Shown here: piece after piece, positions 1-9,348 of the stretch
How positions within the stretch are numbered: position 1 is the first letter of the stretch
Layout of the letters: the number at the start of each line of letters is the position of its first letter
Assembly (NCBI RefSeq): GCF_018069565.1
Contig: NZ_JAGPNL010000006.1
Span: 124,001-188,000, forward strand
Length of the DNA: 64,000 nt
Direction of reading: 5' to 3'
DNA from: Streptomyces tagetis
GTDB taxonomy: Bacteria; Actinomycetota; Actinomycetes; Streptomycetales; Streptomycetaceae
Made by a program: the position numbers and the translations under genes
Notes under the pieces: model-generated
Seen by the model: only the letters and a program-made list of their open reading frames with translations
What the model was told of the DNA's origin: nothing
Databases searched by the model: none

Positions 1-767
1 AGCCGTACGAGGTGAAGGACGAGCACGGCACCGTCGTCCTCGCCGCCATCGCCACCTACGGCGAGACCCGGCACACCCTGGTCGAGCGCACCGCCTACGA
101 CGGCCCCTACCTGCCCGGCCACGTCGCCGCCCAGCCCCTCGTCGAGCCGCCCGCCCGGCGCACCTTCCAGGCCGTCGACCACTGCGTCGGCAACGTCGAA
201 CTCGGCCGCATGAACGAATGGGTCGGCTTCTACAACAAGGTCATGGGCTTCACCAACATGAAGGAGTTCGTGGGCGACGACATCGCCACCGAGTACAGCG
301 CCCTCATGTCCAAGGTCGTCGCCGACGGCACGCTCAAGGTCAAGTTCCCGATCAACGAGCCCGCCGTCGCCAAGAAGAAGTCCCAGATCGACGAGTACCT
401 GGAGTTCTACGGCGGCGCCGGCGTCCAGCACATCGCGCTGGCCACCAACGACATCGTGGAGACCGTACGCACGATGAAGGCCGCCGGCGTCCGGTTCCTC
501 GACACGCCGGACTCCTACTACGACACGCTCGGCGACTGGGTCGGCGACACCCGCGTGCCCGTCGACACGCTCCGCGAGCTGAAGATCCTCGCCGACCGCG
601 ACGAGGACGGCTACCTGCTCCAGATCTTCACCAAGCCGGTCCAGGACCGTCCGACCGTCTTCTTCGAGATCATCGAGCGCCACGGCTCGATGGGCTTCGG
701 CAAGGGCAACTTCAAGGCCCTCTTCGAGGCGATCGAGCGCGAGCAGGAGAAGCGCGGCAACCTCTGA
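1..767 (+). CDS. hpd: 4-hydroxyphenylpyruvate dioxygenase, C-terminal part (5' end outside window)
   Basis: Non-haem Fe(II) dioxygenase that converts 4-hydroxyphenylpyruvate to homogentisate in cytosolic tyrosine catabolism. The frame is open from base 3, so the N-terminal part of the usual ~380-residue enzyme lies upstream. Visible family features are the start of the second vicinal-oxygen-chelate domain (VDHCVGNVE), the QHIALATNDI segment carrying an iron-ligand His, and the C-terminal FFEIIERHG block with the ligand Glu followed by GFGKGNFKALFEAIE. The stop is TGA at 765-767, facing a convergent TPR gene 10 bp away. The family call is very secure; only the start is missing. Confidence 0.96.
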   Translation, partial: PYEVKDEHGTVVLAAIATYGETRHTLVERTAYDGPYLPGHVAAQPLVEPPARRTFQAVDHCVGNVELGRMNEWVGFYNKVMGFTNMKEFVGDDIATEYSALMSKVVADGTLKVKFPINEPAVAKKKSQIDEYLEFYGGAGVQHIALATNDIVETVRTMKAAGVRFLDTPDSYYDTLGDWVGDTRVPVDTLRELKILADRDEDGYLLQIFTKPVQDRPTVFFEIIERHGSMGFGKGNFKALFEAIEREQEKRGNL

Positions 768-777
768 GTCCGGGCGC

Positions 778-2202
778 CTACGCGGGCGGCGGGTCCCCCA
801 CCGGGGGCCCGCCCAGCTCGTCCAGCGCCCGCCGCGCCGCCGGGGCGTGCAGCGGCGAGAAGTACGGGTTGACCCGCAGCGCCTCCTCCAGATGCCGCCG
901 CGCCGCACCCGTGAGCCCCAACCCCCGCTCCACCACGCCCCGGTGGAAGGCGAACAGGGCGCTGCGCACCCCGCCGCCCCGCTCGCCGTCCGTCGCCGCC
1001 ACCGCGAAGGCGAGGGCCTCCTCGTCCTGCCCGGCCCGGTGCAGCGCCCAGCCCAGCGCGTCCGCCACCTCCGTCGACGGCTGCCGCCCCCACTCGGCCC
1101 GCAGCCGCTCCACCGCCGCCTCCGCGTCCCCGTGGTCCGCCTCGGCCAGGCCCAGCACCAGCGACCCGTCCGCCCCCGCGGCCTCGGCCTGCCGCACCCG
1201 CTCCCGCACCAGCGCCCACTGCTCCTCGGCCTCCGGCTCCCGGCCCAGCGACGCGAACAGCTCGCCCAGCTCCCGCGCGTACTCGGCGCCCGGCCGCGCG
1301 GCGTACGCCGCCCGGTACGCCGACACCGCCTCCTCGGTCCGGCCCAGCGCCGCCAGCGCCCGCGCCTCGCCGGCCCGCGCCGCCGCCTGGTCCGGGCCTT
1401 CGCGCAGCGCCTCCCGGGCGTAGCGCAGCGCCTTCTCCCGGTCGCCCCGCTCGAAGGCCAGCCGGCCCGCCTGCTCCAGGTACGCGGCCCGCTCGGCCGG
1501 CGTCCCGGCAGCCGCCGCCGCGTCGCCGATCTGCGCCTCCGCGTCCTCCCTCCAGCCCCGGTCCCGGTAGACGGCCGCCGCCCGCGCCCGCACCGCCGGC
1601 AGCTTCGGCCCCAGCTCCACCATCCGCTCCAGCGCCTTCCCCGCCGCCTCGTGATCGCCGAGCCCCGTGTACGCCTCGATCAGCACCGCCTGCGCCGTCC
1701 ACCGCTTCGGCGCCCGCCCGGCCGCGCGCTCGCCCCACGTCCGCGCCTCGGCGAAATCGCGCCGCGCCACCGCCAGCGCCGCCAGCGACTCCAGCGCCCC
1801 CGGATCGCGCGCCGCCCCCGTCTCCAGCGCCGTGCGCAGCGCCTTCTCCGCGCGCGGCCAGTCGGCCGGGTCCGCCGTGCGCCGGCCCCGCTCCACGTAG
1901 GCCGCGCCCAGCACCGCCCACGCCGGGCCGTCCCGGGGACGCTCCCGCACCCGCGCCTCCCGGTCCCCGATCAGCACCGCCAGATCGGACAGGGCCGCCG
2001 GCGCCCCCGCGGCGAACGCCCCGCGCGCCGCCGCCGCGGGACCCGGCGCCGGCGGGGGAGCGCCGTCCCGGCCCCGGCCCGGCAGCACCAGCGCCCCGCC
2101 GAGCACGGCACCGCCGGCGACGCAGACGATCAGCACCCGGCGCGCGCGGCCGGCCCGGCGCCGGGGACGGCGGTCCGGGGCGCTCGACGTGTCGTGGTCC
2201 AT
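778..2202 (-). CDS. membrane-anchored tetratricopeptide-repeat protein
   Basis: Protein of about 474 residues starting MDHDTSSAPDRR. A basic stretch is followed by one hydrophobic segment (RVLIVCVAGGAVLGGALVL, near residues 20-38), which suggests an N-in membrane anchor. The rest is Ala/Arg/Glu-rich helical repeat with TPR-like spacing (for example ARDPGALESLAALAVARRD and GRTEEAVSAYRAAYAARPG). It is probably a scaffold exposed outside the membrane; partners are unknown. An ATG 33 bp upstream is in frame, but the Asp/Arg-rich start at 2202 looks more natural. It lies convergent to hpd and divergent from the GlcD-like gene. No catalytic domain was recognised. Confidence 0.8.
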   Translation of the reverse strand: MDHDTSSAPDRRPRRRAGRARRVLIVCVAGGAVLGGALVLPGRGRDGAPPPAPGPAAAARGAFAAGAPAALSDLAVLIGDREARVRERPRDGPAWAVLGAAYVERGRRTADPADWPRAEKALRTALETGAARDPGALESLAALAVARRDFAEARTWGERAAGRAPKRWTAQAVLIEAYTGLGDHEAAGKALERMVELGPKLPAVRARAAAVYRDRGWREDAEAQIGDAAAAAGTPAERAAYLEQAGRLAFERGDREKALRYAREALREGPDQAAARAGEARALAALGRTEEAVSAYRAAYAARPGAEYARELGELFASLGREPEAEEQWALVRERVRQAEAAGADGSLVLGLAEADHGDAEAAVERLRAEWGRQPSTEVADALGWALHRAGQDEEALAFAVAATDGERGGGVRSALFAFHRGVVERGLGLTGAARRHLEEALRVNPYFSPLHAPAARRALDELGGPPVGDPPPA

Positions 2203-2300
2203 GGCGCCCACTGTGCGCCCGTACGACAAGCACACCCGGGCAGGTGACAGGTGCCGTCCACGGGGTTCACACCGATGGACCCGGGTGCCACGCTGTGATC

Positions 2301-3707
2301 ATGAGCCGCATCGAAGCGCCACGCGACGAAGACAGCGCCGCCGGCACCCTCGTCGGCCGCCTGCTGGGCGTCCTGCCCCCCGACTCCGTCCTCACCGACC
2401 CCGACGTCACCGCCTCGTACGCCCACGACATGGCGAGCTTCTGCCCGGCCGGCACCCCGGCCGCCGTCGTCCTGCCGCGCACCGTGGAGGAGGTCCAGCA
2501 CGTCCTGCGCACCGCCACCGACCTGCGCGTCCCGGTCGTCCCGCAGGGCGCCCGCACCGGACTGTCCGGCGCCGCCAACGCCACCGACGGCTGCGTCGTG
2601 CTCTCCCTGACCAGGATGGACCGCATCCTGGAGATCGACCCCGTCGACCGGATCGCCGTCGTCGAACCGGGCGTCGTCAACGCCGTCCTCTCCCGCGCGG
2701 TGGAGGAGCACGGCCTCTCCTACCCGCCGGACCCCTCCAGTTGGGAGACGTGCACCATCGGCGGGAACATCGGCACCGCCTCCGGCGGCCTGTGCTGCGT
2801 CAAGTACGGGGTGACCGCCGAGTACGTCCTCGGCCTCGACGTCGTGCTCGCCGACGGCCGCCTGATGACCACCGGCCGCCGCACCGCCAAGGGCGTCGCC
2901 GGGTACGACCTCACGCGCCTGTTCGTCGGCTCCGAGGGCTCCCTCGGCGTCGTCGTCCGCGCCGTCCTGGCGCTGCGGCCGAAGCCGCCCGCGCAACTGG
3001 TGCTGGCCGCCGAGTTCGCCTCCGCCGCCGACGCCTGCGACGCCGTGTGCCGCGTCATGGAGGAGGGGCACGTGCCGTCCCTCCTGGAGCTGATGGACCG
3101 TACGACCGTCAAGGCCGTCAACGACCTGGCCCGCATGGGGCTGCCGGAGACCACCGAGGCCCTGCTGCTCGCCGCCTTCGACACCGCCGACCCGGCCGCC
3201 GACCTCGCCGCGGTCGGCGCGCTGTGCGAGGCGGCCGGCGCCACGCAGGTGGTCCCCGCCGAGGACGCCGCCGAGTCCCATCTGCTGCTCCAGGCGCGGC
3301 GCCTGTCCCTCACCGCCCTGGAGGCCGTCAAGGGGACCACGATGATCGACGACGTGTGCGTGCCCCGCTCCCGGCTCGGGGAGATGCTGGAGGGCATCGA
3401 GCGGATCGCCGGGAAGTACCGCCTGACCATCGGCGTCTGCGCCCACGCCGGTGACGGCAACACCCACCCCACGGTCTGCTTCGACGCCCAGGACCCCGAC
3501 GAGTCCCGGCGGGCCCGCGAGTCCTTCGACGAGATCATGGCCCTCGGGCTGGAACTCGGCGGCACGATCACGGGCGAGCACGGCGTGGGGGTGCTGAAGA
3601 AGGAGTGGCTGGCGCGCGAGATCGGCCCCGTGGGGCTGGAGATGCAGCGGGCCGTGAAGAAGACCTTCGACCCGCTCGGCATCCTCAACCCGGGCAAGGT
3701 GTTCTGA
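2301..3707 (+). CDS. FAD-binding oxidase, glycolate oxidase GlcD-like
   Basis: FAD-linked 2-hydroxyacid oxidase/dehydrogenase of the GlcD/D-lactate dehydrogenase family, about 468 residues. The N-terminal PCMH-type FAD domain shows VPVVPQGARTGLSGAAN and the glycine-rich GGNIGTASGGLCCVKYG. The C-terminal FAD-oxidase domain ends with the family pattern HAGDGNTHPTV, GEHGVGVLKKEWL and a C-terminal DPLGILNPGKVF. It probably oxidises glycolate or a related hydroxyacid; the substrate cannot be read from sequence. ATG at 2301 is preferred over an upstream in-frame start at 2244. No GlcE or GlcF partner is adjacent, so it may act as a single-subunit enzyme. Confidence 0.92.
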   Translation: MSRIEAPRDEDSAAGTLVGRLLGVLPPDSVLTDPDVTASYAHDMASFCPAGTPAAVVLPRTVEEVQHVLRTATDLRVPVVPQGARTGLSGAANATDGCVVLSLTRMDRILEIDPVDRIAVVEPGVVNAVLSRAVEEHGLSYPPDPSSWETCTIGGNIGTASGGLCCVKYGVTAEYVLGLDVVLADGRLMTTGRRTAKGVAGYDLTRLFVGSEGSLGVVVRAVLALRPKPPAQLVLAAEFASAADACDAVCRVMEEGHVPSLLELMDRTTVKAVNDLARMGLPETTEALLLAAFDTADPAADLAAVGALCEAAGATQVVPAEDAAESHLLLQARRLSLTALEAVKGTTMIDDVCVPRSRLGEMLEGIERIAGKYRLTIGVCAHAGDGNTHPTVCFDAQDPDESRRARESFDEIMALGLELGGTITGEHGVGVLKKEWLAREIGPVGLEMQRAVKKTFDPLGILNPGKVF

Positions 3708-3735
3708 CCGGCGATCCCGCGCGCCCCTCGTCCCG

Positions 3736-4149
3736 TCACCGGGCGAGCAGCTCGGCGATTCCGTCGTCGATGCCGAGCTGTTCGCCCTCCGACCCCGGCG
3801 GCACCGCCCGCAGCGTCCGCTCCAGCCACGCCGACACCTGCGCGGCGGGCGCCTCCAGCAGGGCGTCGCCGTCGGGGCTGCTCAGCGCGATCAGTACGAC
3901 GCTGCGGCCCTCGGCCTTCGACGGCCACACCCGCACGTCCCCCTGCCCGCCCGGCCGGAAGACGCCCTCGACCAGCAGGTCGCGGGCGAACGTCCAGTGC
4001 ACGGGGTGGCCCGAGTCGATGTGGAAGGTGACGTGGACCGCGTAGGGATCGTCGGAGTGGTAGGCCAGCAGCGCGGGGACCGCGAGGCCCCGCTCCGGCG
4101 ACAGGATGAGCCGCATCTCCAGTTCGCGTTCGACCACGATGGGGTGCAT
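3736..4149 (-). CDS. ssgG: SsgA-like sporulation/cell-division protein, probably SsgG
   Basis: Small 137-residue SALP-family (SsgA-like) protein. These actinomycete-specific proteins control septum placement, peptidoglycan synthesis and spore maturation. Family features are DPYAVHVTFH near residue 31, FARDLLVEGVFRPGGQGDVRVWP, ALSSPDGDALLEAPA and VPPGSEGEQLGIDD. The start has a good RBS (GAGAGGA, 11 bp upstream). The assignment to SsgG rather than another SALP rests on position next to the glcD-like gene and hpd, as in S. coelicolor SCO2924 from memory. The family is secure; the paralogue name is less so. Confidence 0.88.
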   Translation of the reverse strand: MHPIVVERELEMRLILSPERGLAVPALLAYHSDDPYAVHVTFHIDSGHPVHWTFARDLLVEGVFRPGGQGDVRVWPSKAEGRSVVLIALSSPDGDALLEAPAAQVSAWLERTLRAVPPGSEGEQLGIDDGIAELLAR

Positions 4150-4396
4150 GGCGGTGTCCTCTCTCGGTTCTCGTACGGGTTCGCGGGGGCCGCGGTGAGC
4201 GTCCCCGTACGAGGGAGAGGAGGCGGGAGCGCGAGCATTACGCGAGTTCCCGCAAGTTTTTTCCGAAGCGCCGTCCGGAGGCGTGACCCGGATGCCCGGA
4301 CGCCCGGGTAGGGGCCGCCTCAGGGCCTGGCCGGCGGCAGGCCGGGCATCCGCGGGTGCCGCAGGTGCACGATCGCCGCCTGAGACCATCGGGAGT

Positions 4397-4687
4397 ATGG
4401 GCAAGCACCGCCGACCCGGCCCCCCGAACCAGCCATCCCGTGCTGTCCCGCGCGTGGACGCCGACGACCCGCTCGCCGCGTACGACAAGCGCCGCCGCCC
4501 ACCGATGGATCAGTACCGCCGTCACCGACCCGTCCACGGCGGTGCCGGCCACCTCCGGCCGGACGAGCCAAGGGTGTTGGAGGAGTGGGACGACTTCGCG
4601 TACGCGGTGGTCGGCACCGCCCCGACCCTCACCGCCGCCCAGGAGTGGGTGAACGAACTCCAGATCGGTGACGACTCTGCCGCCTGA
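4397..4687 (+). CDS. small conserved actinobacterial protein (DUF6087-like)
   Basis: Protein of 96 residues beginning MGKHRRPGPPNQPSR. It has a conserved-looking charged core (DPLAAYDKRRRPPMDQYRRHRP, HLRPDEPRVLEEWDDFAY) and a short C-terminal helix. It resembles small Streptomyces proteins annotated DUF6087, whose function is unknown. There is no signal peptide, membrane segment or metal motif. It stands alone between divergent ssgG and the RDD gene. No clear Shine-Dalgarno sequence is seen before the ATG. Confidence 0.6.
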   Translation: MGKHRRPGPPNQPSRAVPRVDADDPLAAYDKRRRPPMDQYRRHRPVHGGAGHLRPDEPRVLEEWDDFAYAVVGTAPTLTAAQEWVNELQIGDDSAA

Positions 4688-5081
4688 CCACCTCGATGAG
4701 GACTGTCATGCTGCGTGCCGGCGGAAACGAGCAGGTCCGAGAGGCTGCGGCCCTCCCCCGGACCGTGTCCGGTTTGAGCCTGATCTCGTGCCGCCCTGGT
4801 CACCTTCTTCGCCGGCCTGACCGAGTCCGGGCGCGGGTGCGTTCGGGAGGAGTCCCCGGAGGGCCGGGCAGTCGCCCGCGAGCGCGACTCATCGCGCTTT
4901 TGACGCGTACCTGGGCCACACCCGTCCGGCGCCCCCGCAGGCGCGTCCGTCAGGTGAAGGTGTGGGTGCAGGCGTTGCCCGAAAGGGGCCGGTCCGGCCG
5001 GACCGGCGGTATGGCGTGTTCCCGTCTGATAGATGTGGACACTCCCCCCATCCATCCCCGAGCAGATACGGGACGACGGAC
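4688..5081. other. 394-bp intergenic region without a convincing gene
   Basis: No frame here has streptomycete codon bias with a supported start. It contains a GC-rich inverted repeat near 4985-5005 (GGCCGGTCC facing GGACCGG) and an AT-richer patch (TCTGATAGATG, about 5026-5036) that could include a -10 element for the RDD gene starting at 5082. Nothing else is recognisable. Confidence 0.4.
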
Positions 5082-6611
5082 ATGAGCGCCCCAACCCCGG
5101 CACCCGGTGACGACAGGCCCCGCGAGGGGTATTACCCGGACCCCTCCATCCCCGGATACGTCCGGTACTGGAACGGGGCCTCCTGGGTGGCGGGCACGAG
5201 CCGGCCCGCCCCCCGGGACGGCGAGTCGCTCGCCCCGCCGCCCGGAGCGCTGCCCTCCGTGGAGGAGACCGGCCCGCACTTCTTCGACGAGGACCCGCTC
5301 CAGGGGCCGCCCCCGGCCGCCGCGTCCCAGCACGGCAGTCGGCCGGAACCGGCCGCCGCGTGGGGCGCCGACGCGCACCCGGGCGGGACCGGCGCCCCGC
5401 AGGTCGCCTGGCCCAGCCCGCCGGGCGCGGACCCGCGGGTGCCGCACACGCCCGCCGCGGCCCCGGCGCCCGGTCCGGCGGCGGCTTCCGGCACGGGGAG
5501 CGCGCAGGACGGCGGGGCGGGCATGGGTGCCGGTGTGAGTACGGGTGCGGGTGCGGGTGCCGGTGCCGCTCCCGGTCCCGTCGTCCCCGAGGCCCCGTCC
5601 GCCTCCGTTCCCGGTGACACCTTCGTCTTCCGCCGCCCGGGTGGGGCGTCCGGCCCGGCCCGGCCGGGCTCCGAAGGGCCCGCCGACGAGGGCACGATGA
5701 CCTTCCGTCCCGTCCCGCCGCGTACGGCGGGGGAGCCGGGGCCGCAGCAGGGGCCCGGTTTCGGCCCCGCGAACGCCGCCGCGAACGCCGCCGCCCACGC
5801 GGGTGCGGCACCGGCCGGAGCACCGGCCCCGGCGGCCCCCGCGCCCTCGCCGTCCCCGCCGTCCGGCCCGCAGGGGGCGGCCCCCGGACCGGCGTTCCCC
5901 CGGCAGCCGGCGAGCCCGGGGCCCGCCGGGGCGCCGCAGCAGCCCGCCGTCCCCTTCCCCCCGGTCGCGTCCTCCGCCCCGCTGTCGGCCGGTCCCGGCG
6001 GCGGACAGCCGTCCTGGGCCCAGCAGGTGCACCGGCTCGCCGCGACCGGCGGCGACGAACAGCCGCCGGTCGCGCCCTGGAAGCCCCCGGTCGACGACGT
6101 GTTCCAGGCCGCCGCCCGTCGGCAGGCGGCGGCCCGCCCCGCGCCCCTCGGCAAGCGGCTCGCCGCCCGGCTGATCGACACCGTGGTCCTCGCGGGCGTC
6201 ACCGCCGTGGCCGCCGTCCCCCTCGGCACCCGCGCCGCCGACCACCTCCAGGCCAAGATCGACGCGGCCCGGCTCTCCGGGGAGACGGTCACCGTCTGGC
6301 TGATCGACGGCACCACCGGCACCTACCTCGGGATCGTCCTGGCCGTCCTCCTGCTCTTCGGCGTCGCCTACGAGGTCCTGCCCACCGCCAAGTGGGGCCG
6401 CACCCTGGGCAAACGGCTGCTCGGCGTGGAGGTGCGGGACATCGAGGCGCACGAGCCCCCGTCCTTCGGCGCGGCCCTGCGCCGCTGGCTGGTCTACAGC
6501 GTCCCCGGCCTCCTGGTGATCGGCGTCGTCGGCGTCGCCTGGTGCCTCTTCGACCGCCCCTGGCACCAGTGCTGGCACGACAAGTCCGCCCACACCTTCG
6601 TGGCCGGCTGA
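5082..6611 (+). CDS. RDD-family membrane protein with DUF2510 and long Pro/Ala-rich region
   Basis: Protein of 509 residues. Residues ~15-38 form a DUF2510-like motif (GYYPDPSIPGYVRYWNGASW). About 300 residues of low-complexity Ala/Gly/Pro sequence follow. The C-terminal RDD domain begins at GKRLAARLIDTVVLAGVTA, where the Arg and Asp pair is visible, and carries three hydrophobic segments ending HQCWHDKSAHTFVAG. RDD proteins are small membrane proteins, some of them transporters; here the role is unknown. The long linker probably holds the DUF2510 part in the cytoplasm. A similar RDD gene lies at 7956-8705, suggesting paralogues. Confidence 0.85.
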   Translation: MSAPTPAPGDDRPREGYYPDPSIPGYVRYWNGASWVAGTSRPAPRDGESLAPPPGALPSVEETGPHFFDEDPLQGPPPAAASQHGSRPEPAAAWGADAHPGGTGAPQVAWPSPPGADPRVPHTPAAAPAPGPAAASGTGSAQDGGAGMGAGVSTGAGAGAGAAPGPVVPEAPSASVPGDTFVFRRPGGASGPARPGSEGPADEGTMTFRPVPPRTAGEPGPQQGPGFGPANAAANAAAHAGAAPAGAPAPAAPAPSPSPPSGPQGAAPGPAFPRQPASPGPAGAPQQPAVPFPPVASSAPLSAGPGGGQPSWAQQVHRLAATGGDEQPPVAPWKPPVDDVFQAAARRQAAARPAPLGKRLAARLIDTVVLAGVTAVAAVPLGTRAADHLQAKIDAARLSGETVTVWLIDGTTGTYLGIVLAVLLLFGVAYEVLPTAKWGRTLGKRLLGVEVRDIEAHEPPSFGAALRRWLVYSVPGLLVIGVVGVAWCLFDRPWHQCWHDKSAHTFVAG

Positions 6612-6708
6612 CCCCCGAAGGAGCGCGGTCCGGACCGGGTGCCCGAGGGCCGGGACCGTCCCGGGGGTGGTGCGCGGACGCCCCGCCCCCGGGTGGGCCG
6701 GGGGCCGG

Positions 6709-7653
6709 TCAGTCGTCGGTCTCCTCGGGGAGGCCGTCGTCCAGGACGATGCGGATGGTCGCGCCGTGGCCCCTCACATCGGTGAGGACGGCCGCGATCC
6801 GCCCGTAGACGGTCCTGGCCATCGCCCAGTCGCCGTCCAGCGCGGCGGTGGCGCCGTGGGTGTCCCACAGTCTGATCAGCAGGGCGATGAGCGTGCGTCC
6901 GGACAGGACGGTGCGGACGCGGCCTCCTCCGACGTCCTCGACGGAGGACGGCAGGCGGAAGTGGGCGTGCCGGACGGCCAGGGCGACCAGCCACTCCCAG
7001 GTGTCGTGCTGCGCGACCAGTTCGGCGGAGGCCACACCGGCGGCCTTGAGCAGCAGGACACCGTGGGCGATCCGCGGGTCACGGTCCGGCTCGGCGGCGC
7101 CGGAGCCGGCAGCCGGTGCGGCGGGGCCGTCCGGGCCCCGGTAGGCGGCCTCGATGGCGTTCTTGAGGCCGCGGTCCGGGTCCTGGTCCTCGGCCCCGGA
7201 CCGCGGCCCGTGTTCGCTGTTCTCCATGGTTCCCCCCTGGGATTCGGTGTCGGACGAGGCGGGCGGTGGTGCCCCGGTGGGTTCGGCGGGGCCGTGCCCC
7301 GGCTCGTCGCCGGGCTCCGTCCCCGGCGAGGACTCCTCCGGTGCCCCTCGGGCGTCGTCCTCGACCCGCTCCACCGCCGCGACGGGGCGCAGGGCCTCGA
7401 CGGCTTCCCGCAGCCGGACGAGCTCGCCCCGCGTCTCGTCCAGGTCGCCGAGCATCCGGTCCTGACGCCGGCACACCGTCTGGTGGTCCTCGCGCGAGGC
7501 GGCGATGCCCCGCTCGACGCGCTCCAGCACCGTCAGGCGGCTGTGCGTGAGGTTCTCGTCCAGCTTGGCGAGCCCCACGGCCGGATCGTCGAGCTGTTGC
7601 CTCGTCGCCTCCAGATATCTCCGCGCCTCATGGAAAGCGCTTCTCCACCCCAC
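6709..7653 (-). CDS. hypothetical cytoplasmic protein with coiled-coil N-terminus
   Basis: About 314 residues, starting at GTG 7653 (VGWRSAFHEARRYLEA), which has a G-rich RBS just upstream. The first ~100 residues are heptad-like and charged (LDENLTHSRLTVLERVERGI, LDETRGELVRLREAVEALR), so a coiled coil is likely. An acidic, Pro/Gly/Ser-rich linker follows. The C-terminal part (LLLKAAGVASAELVAQHDTW and on) is a compact helical domain of about 120 residues that I do not recognise. There is no signal or membrane segment. It lies between the two RDD genes on the opposite strand. Confidence 0.72.
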   Translation of the reverse strand: MGWRSAFHEARRYLEATRQQLDDPAVGLAKLDENLTHSRLTVLERVERGIAASREDHQTVCRRQDRMLGDLDETRGELVRLREAVEALRPVAAVERVEDDARGAPEESSPGTEPGDEPGHGPAEPTGAPPPASSDTESQGGTMENSEHGPRSGAEDQDPDRGLKNAIEAAYRGPDGPAAPAAGSGAAEPDRDPRIAHGVLLLKAAGVASAELVAQHDTWEWLVALAVRHAHFRLPSSVEDVGGGRVRTVLSGRTLIALLIRLWDTHGATAALDGDWAMARTVYGRIAAVLTDVRGHGATIRIVLDDGLPEETDD

Positions 7654-7955
7654 GTGACCCCCTCGTCGCTCTTCGTGGCCGGGTCGCTCGTACCTCCCCA
7701 CGAAGGCCGTGCGTGACGCGGCGGTTTCCGGCCCTTCACTGGCCGGTACGCGCCCCGAACAGGTGTCGGCACCAGGGACGTTGGTCCCGAGGGCGAGCGC
7801 CGCCGGGCCGACACGCCCGGCCGTGTTCCCGCCGGCCCCGCGGCGGGGCGGCGGTGTGTCGCGCGAGGTGTCCCGCGGACCCCCGGCGGGCCGGGGTACC
7901 CCGGACGGCGGCTCGCCGGATGCGGGGGTGGGGGGTTTCGGGGTCGACTCGGGCC

Positions 7956-8705
7956 ATGAGCAGCGAACCGCCCTACGGCTCCGGCGGGCAGCCGCCCGAG
8001 GACGACCCGTTCCGCAAGCGCCCCCCGTCCGGACCCGGCCCGGAACCGGGCCAGGGCGCGGGCGGCGCGGGCTCGCCGTACGACACGCCGTCGTCGGGCG
8101 GCGGTGAGCCCCCGCCCTGGGGCGGAAGCCCCTACGGCGGCGGGCAGCCCCCGCCCGCGGGAGGCCCCTACGGCGGCGGCGGGCAGTACGGCGGCGGAAG
8201 TCCCTACGGCGGTGACCCGTACGGCGGCTCGGGCGGGCCCGGCGGCCCGCCGCCCGGTATGCCCCCGCTGGCCGACAGCGGGCGCCGCACCCTCGCCCGG
8301 ATCATCGACATGATCCTGGTGGGCCTCGTGGTCTGGCTGCTGAGCTGGGCGTTCAACGTCGCGGAGTTCCGGGTCAACGGCGACCAGCTCGACGCGGGCA
8401 GGTCCTTCGGGCAGTCCGTGATCGCCGCCGTGCTCTACATCGGCTACGACACCTACATGACCGCGAGCCGGGGCCAGACGCTCGGCAAGAAGTGGTTCGG
8501 CCTGCGGGTGGCCAACCTGGACAACGGCGCCACGCCCTCCGTGCAGACCTCGCTGATCCGGGCCGCGGTGCTGTGGCTCCCGTTCGCCTTCTGCTGCGCC
8601 TGCGTGTGGACGATCATCGCGGGCGGCTGGAGCTTCTTCGACAAGCCCTACAAGCAGGGCCTGCACGACAAGGCGGCCAAGACGGTGGTGGTCAGCACCC
8701 GTTGA
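7956..8705 (+). CDS. RDD-family membrane protein with Gly/Pro-rich N-terminus
   Basis: Protein of 249 residues. The first ~105 residues are low complexity (repeats such as YGGGGQYGGGSPYGG). The RDD domain starts at SGRRTLARIIDMILVGLVVWLLSW, with further hydrophobic segments at SVIAAVLYIGYDTYM and AAVLWLPFAFCCACVWTIIAG. It ends with the family-typical QGLHDKAAKTVVV. It is membrane-embedded with a cytoplasmic disordered tail; substrate or partner is unknown. It is a paralogue of the RDD protein at 5082-6611 with a different N-terminal extension. Confidence 0.87.
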   Translation: MSSEPPYGSGGQPPEDDPFRKRPPSGPGPEPGQGAGGAGSPYDTPSSGGGEPPPWGGSPYGGGQPPPAGGPYGGGGQYGGGSPYGGDPYGGSGGPGGPPPGMPPLADSGRRTLARIIDMILVGLVVWLLSWAFNVAEFRVNGDQLDAGRSFGQSVIAAVLYIGYDTYMTASRGQTLGKKWFGLRVANLDNGATPSVQTSLIRAAVLWLPFAFCCACVWTIIAGGWSFFDKPYKQGLHDKAAKTVVVSTR

Positions 8706-8765
8706 CGTGCCGGGCGCGGGTCCGCGCTCCGCCCGGAGGGCGTGGCGCGGACCCGGGCCGGCGGG

Positions 8766-9056
8766 TCAGGCGGCGCGTCCGCGCACCGGCTCACCGGCGC
8801 TCGCGGAGACCCGCGGCGGCGGCACCGGGAGCGGCCTCCCGGCCGTCGCGGACGGCGCGGCGCCGGCGGCCGGGCGCCTGCGGGGCGAGGAGGCCGTCAC
8901 GGCGACCAGCACACCGAGGGCGAGCGCCGCGACGGCGATGACCGCGACGCCGGGACCCGAACGTGTCTGCGACAGCAGCAGCATGGCGAAGGTCGAGAAG
9001 ACCACCGTGCACGAACCGTAGGCGAACTGTGCGGGAGTCGGACGGGGCATGGCCAT
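8766..9056 (-). CDS. small two-segment membrane protein
   Basis: Protein of 96 residues with two hydrophobic segments, FAYGSCTVVFSTFAMLLL and GVAVIAVAALALGVLVAVTA, followed by a basic/proline-rich C-terminal tail. It is probably a small integral membrane protein. The ATG at 9056 has GAGGA a few bases upstream; a second in-frame ATG at 9050 is equally possible. Function is unknown. It is divergent from the M6 protease gene. Confidence 0.65.
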   Translation of the reverse strand: MAMPRPTPAQFAYGSCTVVFSTFAMLLLSQTRSGPGVAVIAVAALALGVLVAVTASSPRRRPAAGAAPSATAGRPLPVPPPRVSASAGEPVRGRAA

Positions 9057-9348
9057 CGTGTCCTCGGAAGACGATCTGGGGGTCGGGATCGGCTGTCGGC
9101 CCGGCGCCGCGCCGGTTCGGGGCGCCGTGCCGGGCGACTCTCAGGTGCTGTGTGCCCGAGTGCTTCTCACAGTAAGCGCGGCCCGGAGGGCGGGGCAGAT
9201 GCACGGGGGGCGCACGGAGTCATGGCGTCCGGCAACCGGACGGTATCGCGCGCCCGCCGAGGGCGACCGGGCGTCCGCTGAGCGAACACCCGCTCACATA
9301 ATGCAGTTGATATGCTCAAGTCAAGATCTGTCTTTTCCTCTGAACCTC

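Noticed and set aside
611..2233. Minus-strand frame of 540 codons over the TPR gene
   Set aside because: It overlaps the real TPR frame at 778-2202 and hpd. Its Gly/Arg/Ala-only composition marks it as a shadow.
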